From: CAYVKM01 sp964452045
Lineage (GTDB): Bacteria; Calditrichota; Calditrichia; RBG-13-44-9
Reading direction: 5' to 3'
Length of the DNA: 6,670 nt
Assembly (NCBI GenBank): GCA_964452045.1
Contig: CAYVKM010000134.1
Location: forward strand, 1 to 6,670
The position numbers and the translations under genes are program-made. Of this stretch, positions 4,255-6,670 are shown piece by piece. The notes beneath the pieces are model-generated. The model made no database searches and was not told where the DNA came from. It saw only the letters and a program-made list of their open reading frames with translations. Positions within the stretch are counted from its first letter, which is position 1, and the number at the start of each line of letters is the position of its first letter.

Positions 4255-6670
4255 ATGAAGACATCGAAAGAAATACGCCAGGATTTTATCCGGTTTTTTG
4301 AGGAGAAAGGACATACCTTTGTTCCCAGCGCACCGGTTGTGCCACAAAATGATCCCACGCTTTTGTTTACCAATGCCGGGATGAATCAGTTCAAGGATGT
4401 TTTTCTGGAGATTGGCACCCGGCCTTATAAAAGAGCGGTTAATTCTCAAAAGTGTATCCGGGTAAGTGGAAAGCATAACGATCTTGAAGAAGTCGGGCAC
4501 GATACCTATCATCATACCTTTTTTGAAATGCTGGGTAATTGGTCTTTTGGGGATTACTATAAAAAAGAAGCCATAATGTGGGCATGGGAATTATTCACCA
4601 AAATTTGGGGATTACCCAAGGACAAACTCTGGGCCACGGTCTATAAGGAGGATGACGAGGCAGAGGAAATCTGGAAAAATTTTACCGAAGTATCGAAAGG
4701 ACAAGTACTCCGGTTTGGTGAGAAAGATAATTTCTGGGAAATGGGGGACACCGGACCCTGCGGTCCCTGTTCGGAAATTCATATCGACCTTGGTCCTAAT
4801 TTCTGCGACAAATCCCATCTAAAGAATCATAAGTGTCAGGTAAACGGTAATTGCGGTCGCTATATTGAACTTTGGAATCTGGTTTTTATTCAGTACAACC
4901 GGGATGAATCCGGGAACCTCCATCCCTTGCCGGCAAAGCATGTAGATACCGGGATGGGTTTTGAGCGGGTGGTGGCGGTACTTCAGAAGGTTCGCTCTAA
5001 TTATGACTCCGACCTGTTTATGCCCATCATAAAGCGCATTGAAGAGATTAGTGGGTTAGATTATCAGGCCATCCCGGAAGAGCAAAAAGTGGTTTTCCGA
5101 GTGATTTCCGATCATATCCGCATGTTAACCTTTGCTATCACCGATGGTGCTCTGCCCTCGAACGAAGGCCGGGGATATGTTCTTCGGCGGATTCTGCGCC
5201 GGGCCGCCCGCTATGCCCGGAAATTGAATATGACCGAACCCTTCATTTATAATTTAGTCCCGGTGGTGGTAAAGGTGATGTCCGATGCGTTTCCCGAAAT
5301 TAAACAGCGTGAACAACATGTTATGGATGTTATTCAGTCGGAGGAGGAAAATTTTAACAAAACCCTGGATCGTGGTCTGGATATTTTCGGGAATATCGTT
5401 GAGCGCCTGAAAGCGAGAGATGAAAAATTAATTCCCGGCAAGGATGCTTTCCGGTTGTACGATACTTATGGTTTCCCGCTGGACCTGACCCGGATCATGG
5501 CAGAAGAGTTGAATATGGCGGTAGACGAAGAGGGATTTGACCGGGAGATGGAAAAACAGCGGGAGCGGGCCCGGCAGTCCGGGAAATTTACCGCCCAGTT
5601 CGATCATATCGATAATTGGAATGTTTTGGAGCACTGTCCGGTGGCATCAAATTTTGTGGGTTACGATAAATTTGAGGTTAAAACTAAAATCTGTAAATTT
5701 GCCCGGAAAAGAGGAAATTATCAGATCGTCCTGGTGGAAACGCCCTTTTATGCGGAAGGTGGCGGCCAGGTGGCCGACAAAGGAGAATTGATACTGGAGG
5801 ATGAAAACTTAGCAGTGGTCGATGTACGAAAAGAGGGGAATGATATTGTCCATATTTGTGAAGGTCCTGGCGACTTGAAGATTGTTCATTCGGAAGTGCT
5901 GGCCCAGGTCGATCAGAAACTGCGCTTACCTACCATGTACAATCATACCAGCACTCATCTGCTGCATCAGGCATTGCGACAAGTTCTGGGAAAACATGTT
6001 CAACAGGCAGGCTCCCTGGTAACACCGGACAGGCTGCGGTTCGATTTTACCCATTTTAAGAAAATTGAACCGGAGGAGCTTCGGGAGATTGAGCGAATTG
6101 TGAATGAGCAGATACGCAGAGACACCCCCCTGGAAATTTTTTATACCTCCTTCGACAAAGCCCGGGAGTTGGGCGCTATGGCCCTGTTCGGAGAGAAATA
6201 TGGCGAGCAGGTGCGGGTGGTTTCCATAAAGGATTTTAGTATTGAATTATGCGGTGGAACACATGTCCGGCATACCGGCCAGATCGGTTCTTTTCTGATT
6301 CTGCAGGAGATGAGTATTGCCAGTGGAGTGCGCAGAATTGAGGCCGTCACCGGCCCCAGAGCAACCGAATTCTCACAGAAAGCCCGCGATGTGCTATTCG
6401 ATGCAGAACAGTTACTCAACGCCAGTGCCGATGATTTATCTGAAAAAATAAGGAAGATGCAGGAGCAGGTGCGGGAATATGAAAAACAGATCCAGAAAAT
6501 TCAGGCAGATAAATCAGTTCACCAGATTGATCAACTTATCCGGGATGGCGAGAAAATTGGCGGGATAATATTCGTTCAAAAAGAATTTGATAATCTAAGC
6601 AGTGATATTCTGAAACAAATCGCCGATAAATTCCGGGAGAAGACAAAAAAAGGTGTAATCCTGTTAATCA
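4255..6670 (+). CDS. alaS: Alanyl-tRNA synthetase (3' end outside window)
   Basis: Class II synthetase that charges tRNA-Ala with alanine in the cytoplasm. The frame is open to the right edge; 805 residues are visible, against roughly 875 for a typical bacterial AlaRS. The ATG start gives the usual family N-terminus (MKTSKEIRQDFIRFF) but has only a weak Shine-Dalgarno, GAAAG at 4245-4249. Visible parts: motif 1 region with FTNAGMNQFK; motif 2 with FFEMLGNW at 89-96; the VDTGMGFER segment at 230-238; motif 3 GRGYVLRRILRRA from 305; a YAEGGGQVADKG segment at 499-510; and an editing domain whose metal ligands fit H564-x3-H568 and C666-x3-H670, so mischarged Ser/Gly-tRNA editing should be intact. 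A coiled coil at about 727-755 leads into the start of the C-terminal DHHA1-type domain, which is cut off. A Cys/His-rich stretch at 184-200 is noted separately. The upstream leader has no T-box motif. Confidence 0.97.
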   Translation, partial: MKTSKEIRQDFIRFFEEKGHTFVPSAPVVPQNDPTLLFTNAGMNQFKDVFLEIGTRPYKRAVNSQKCIRVSGKHNDLEEVGHDTYHHTFFEMLGNWSFGDYYKKEAIMWAWELFTKIWGLPKDKLWATVYKEDDEAEEIWKNFTEVSKGQVLRFGEKDNFWEMGDTGPCGPCSEIHIDLGPNFCDKSHLKNHKCQVNGNCGRYIELWNLVFIQYNRDESGNLHPLPAKHVDTGMGFERVVAVLQKVRSNYDSDLFMPIIKRIEEISGLDYQAIPEEQKVVFRVISDHIRMLTFAITDGALPSNEGRGYVLRRILRRAARYARKLNMTEPFIYNLVPVVVKVMSDAFPEIKQREQHVMDVIQSEEENFNKTLDRGLDIFGNIVERLKARDEKLIPGKDAFRLYDTYGFPLDLTRIMAEELNMAVDEEGFDREMEKQRERARQSGKFTAQFDHIDNWNVLEHCPVASNFVGYDKFEVKTKICKFARKRGNYQIVLVETPFYAEGGGQVADKGELILEDENLAVVDVRKEGNDIVHICEGPGDLKIVHSEVLAQVDQKLRLPTMYNHTSTHLLHQALRQVLGKHVQQAGSLVTPDRLRFDFTHFKKIEPEELREIERIVNEQIRRDTPLEIFYTSFDKARELGAMALFGEKYGEQVRVVSIKDFSIELCGGTHVRHTGQIGSFLILQEMSIASGVRRIEAVTGPRATEFSQKARDVLFDAEQLLNASADDLSEKIRKMQEQVREYEKQIQKIQADKSVHQIDQLIRDGEKIGGIIFVQKEFDNLSSDILKQIADKFREKTKKGVILLI

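Noticed and set aside
5537..6419. Open frames within alaS on both strands
   Set aside because: They are contained in the alaS coding sequence, whose editing-domain motifs are intact through this region.

Overview
The window is a stretch of bacterial chromosome, moderately AT-rich, with all recognisable genes on the + strand. It holds the tail of one hybrid sensor histidine kinase, a small exported YfiR-like (DUF4154) protein, a complete 953-residue hybrid sensor histidine kinase, and most of alaS (alanyl-tRNA synthetase). There are no mobile elements, CRISPR arrays, tRNA or rRNA genes. The organism cannot be fixed from this sequence. The signal peptide, the YfiR-type periplasmic protein and a two-membrane-segment sensor point to a diderm (Gram-negative-type) bacterium. 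The AlaRS style and the base composition would suit an FCB-group or deltaproteobacteria-like lineage (for example Calditrichota/KSB1-type), but that is a weak inference.

Layout. Bases 1-429 carry the C-terminus of a hybrid kinase: the last residues of an ATPase domain, a charged linker and a receiver domain. Bases 430-627 are a noncoding gap with one hairpin, ending in a strong Shine-Dalgarno sequence. Bases 628-1215 encode the YfiR-like protein (GTG start). Nine bases later, with its own Shine-Dalgarno overlapping the previous stop codon, comes the large kinase at 1225-4086 (TTG start). Its order is TM, YfiN/CHASE8-like periplasmic domain, TM, HAMP, PAS, GAF, HisKA, HATPase, receiver. Bases 4087-4254 are noncoding, with weak inverted repeats. 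alaS starts at 4255 and runs off the right edge.

How the genes fit together. The small exported protein and the kinase look like a translationally coupled two-gene operon. In Pseudomonas, periplasmic YfiR represses the membrane diguanylate cyclase YfiN by acting on its periplasmic domain. Here the same kind of input module (YfiR-like protein plus YfiN-like membrane sensor with HAMP) appears to be wired to a PAS-GAF-histidine kinase-receiver instead of a GGDEF domain. No DNA-binding response regulator, Hpt protein, YfiB-like lipoprotein or GGDEF/EAL gene is present, so the output is unknown. The truncated upstream kinase may belong to a second, similar signalling unit. alaS is a housekeeping gene with no evident functional link to the signalling genes.
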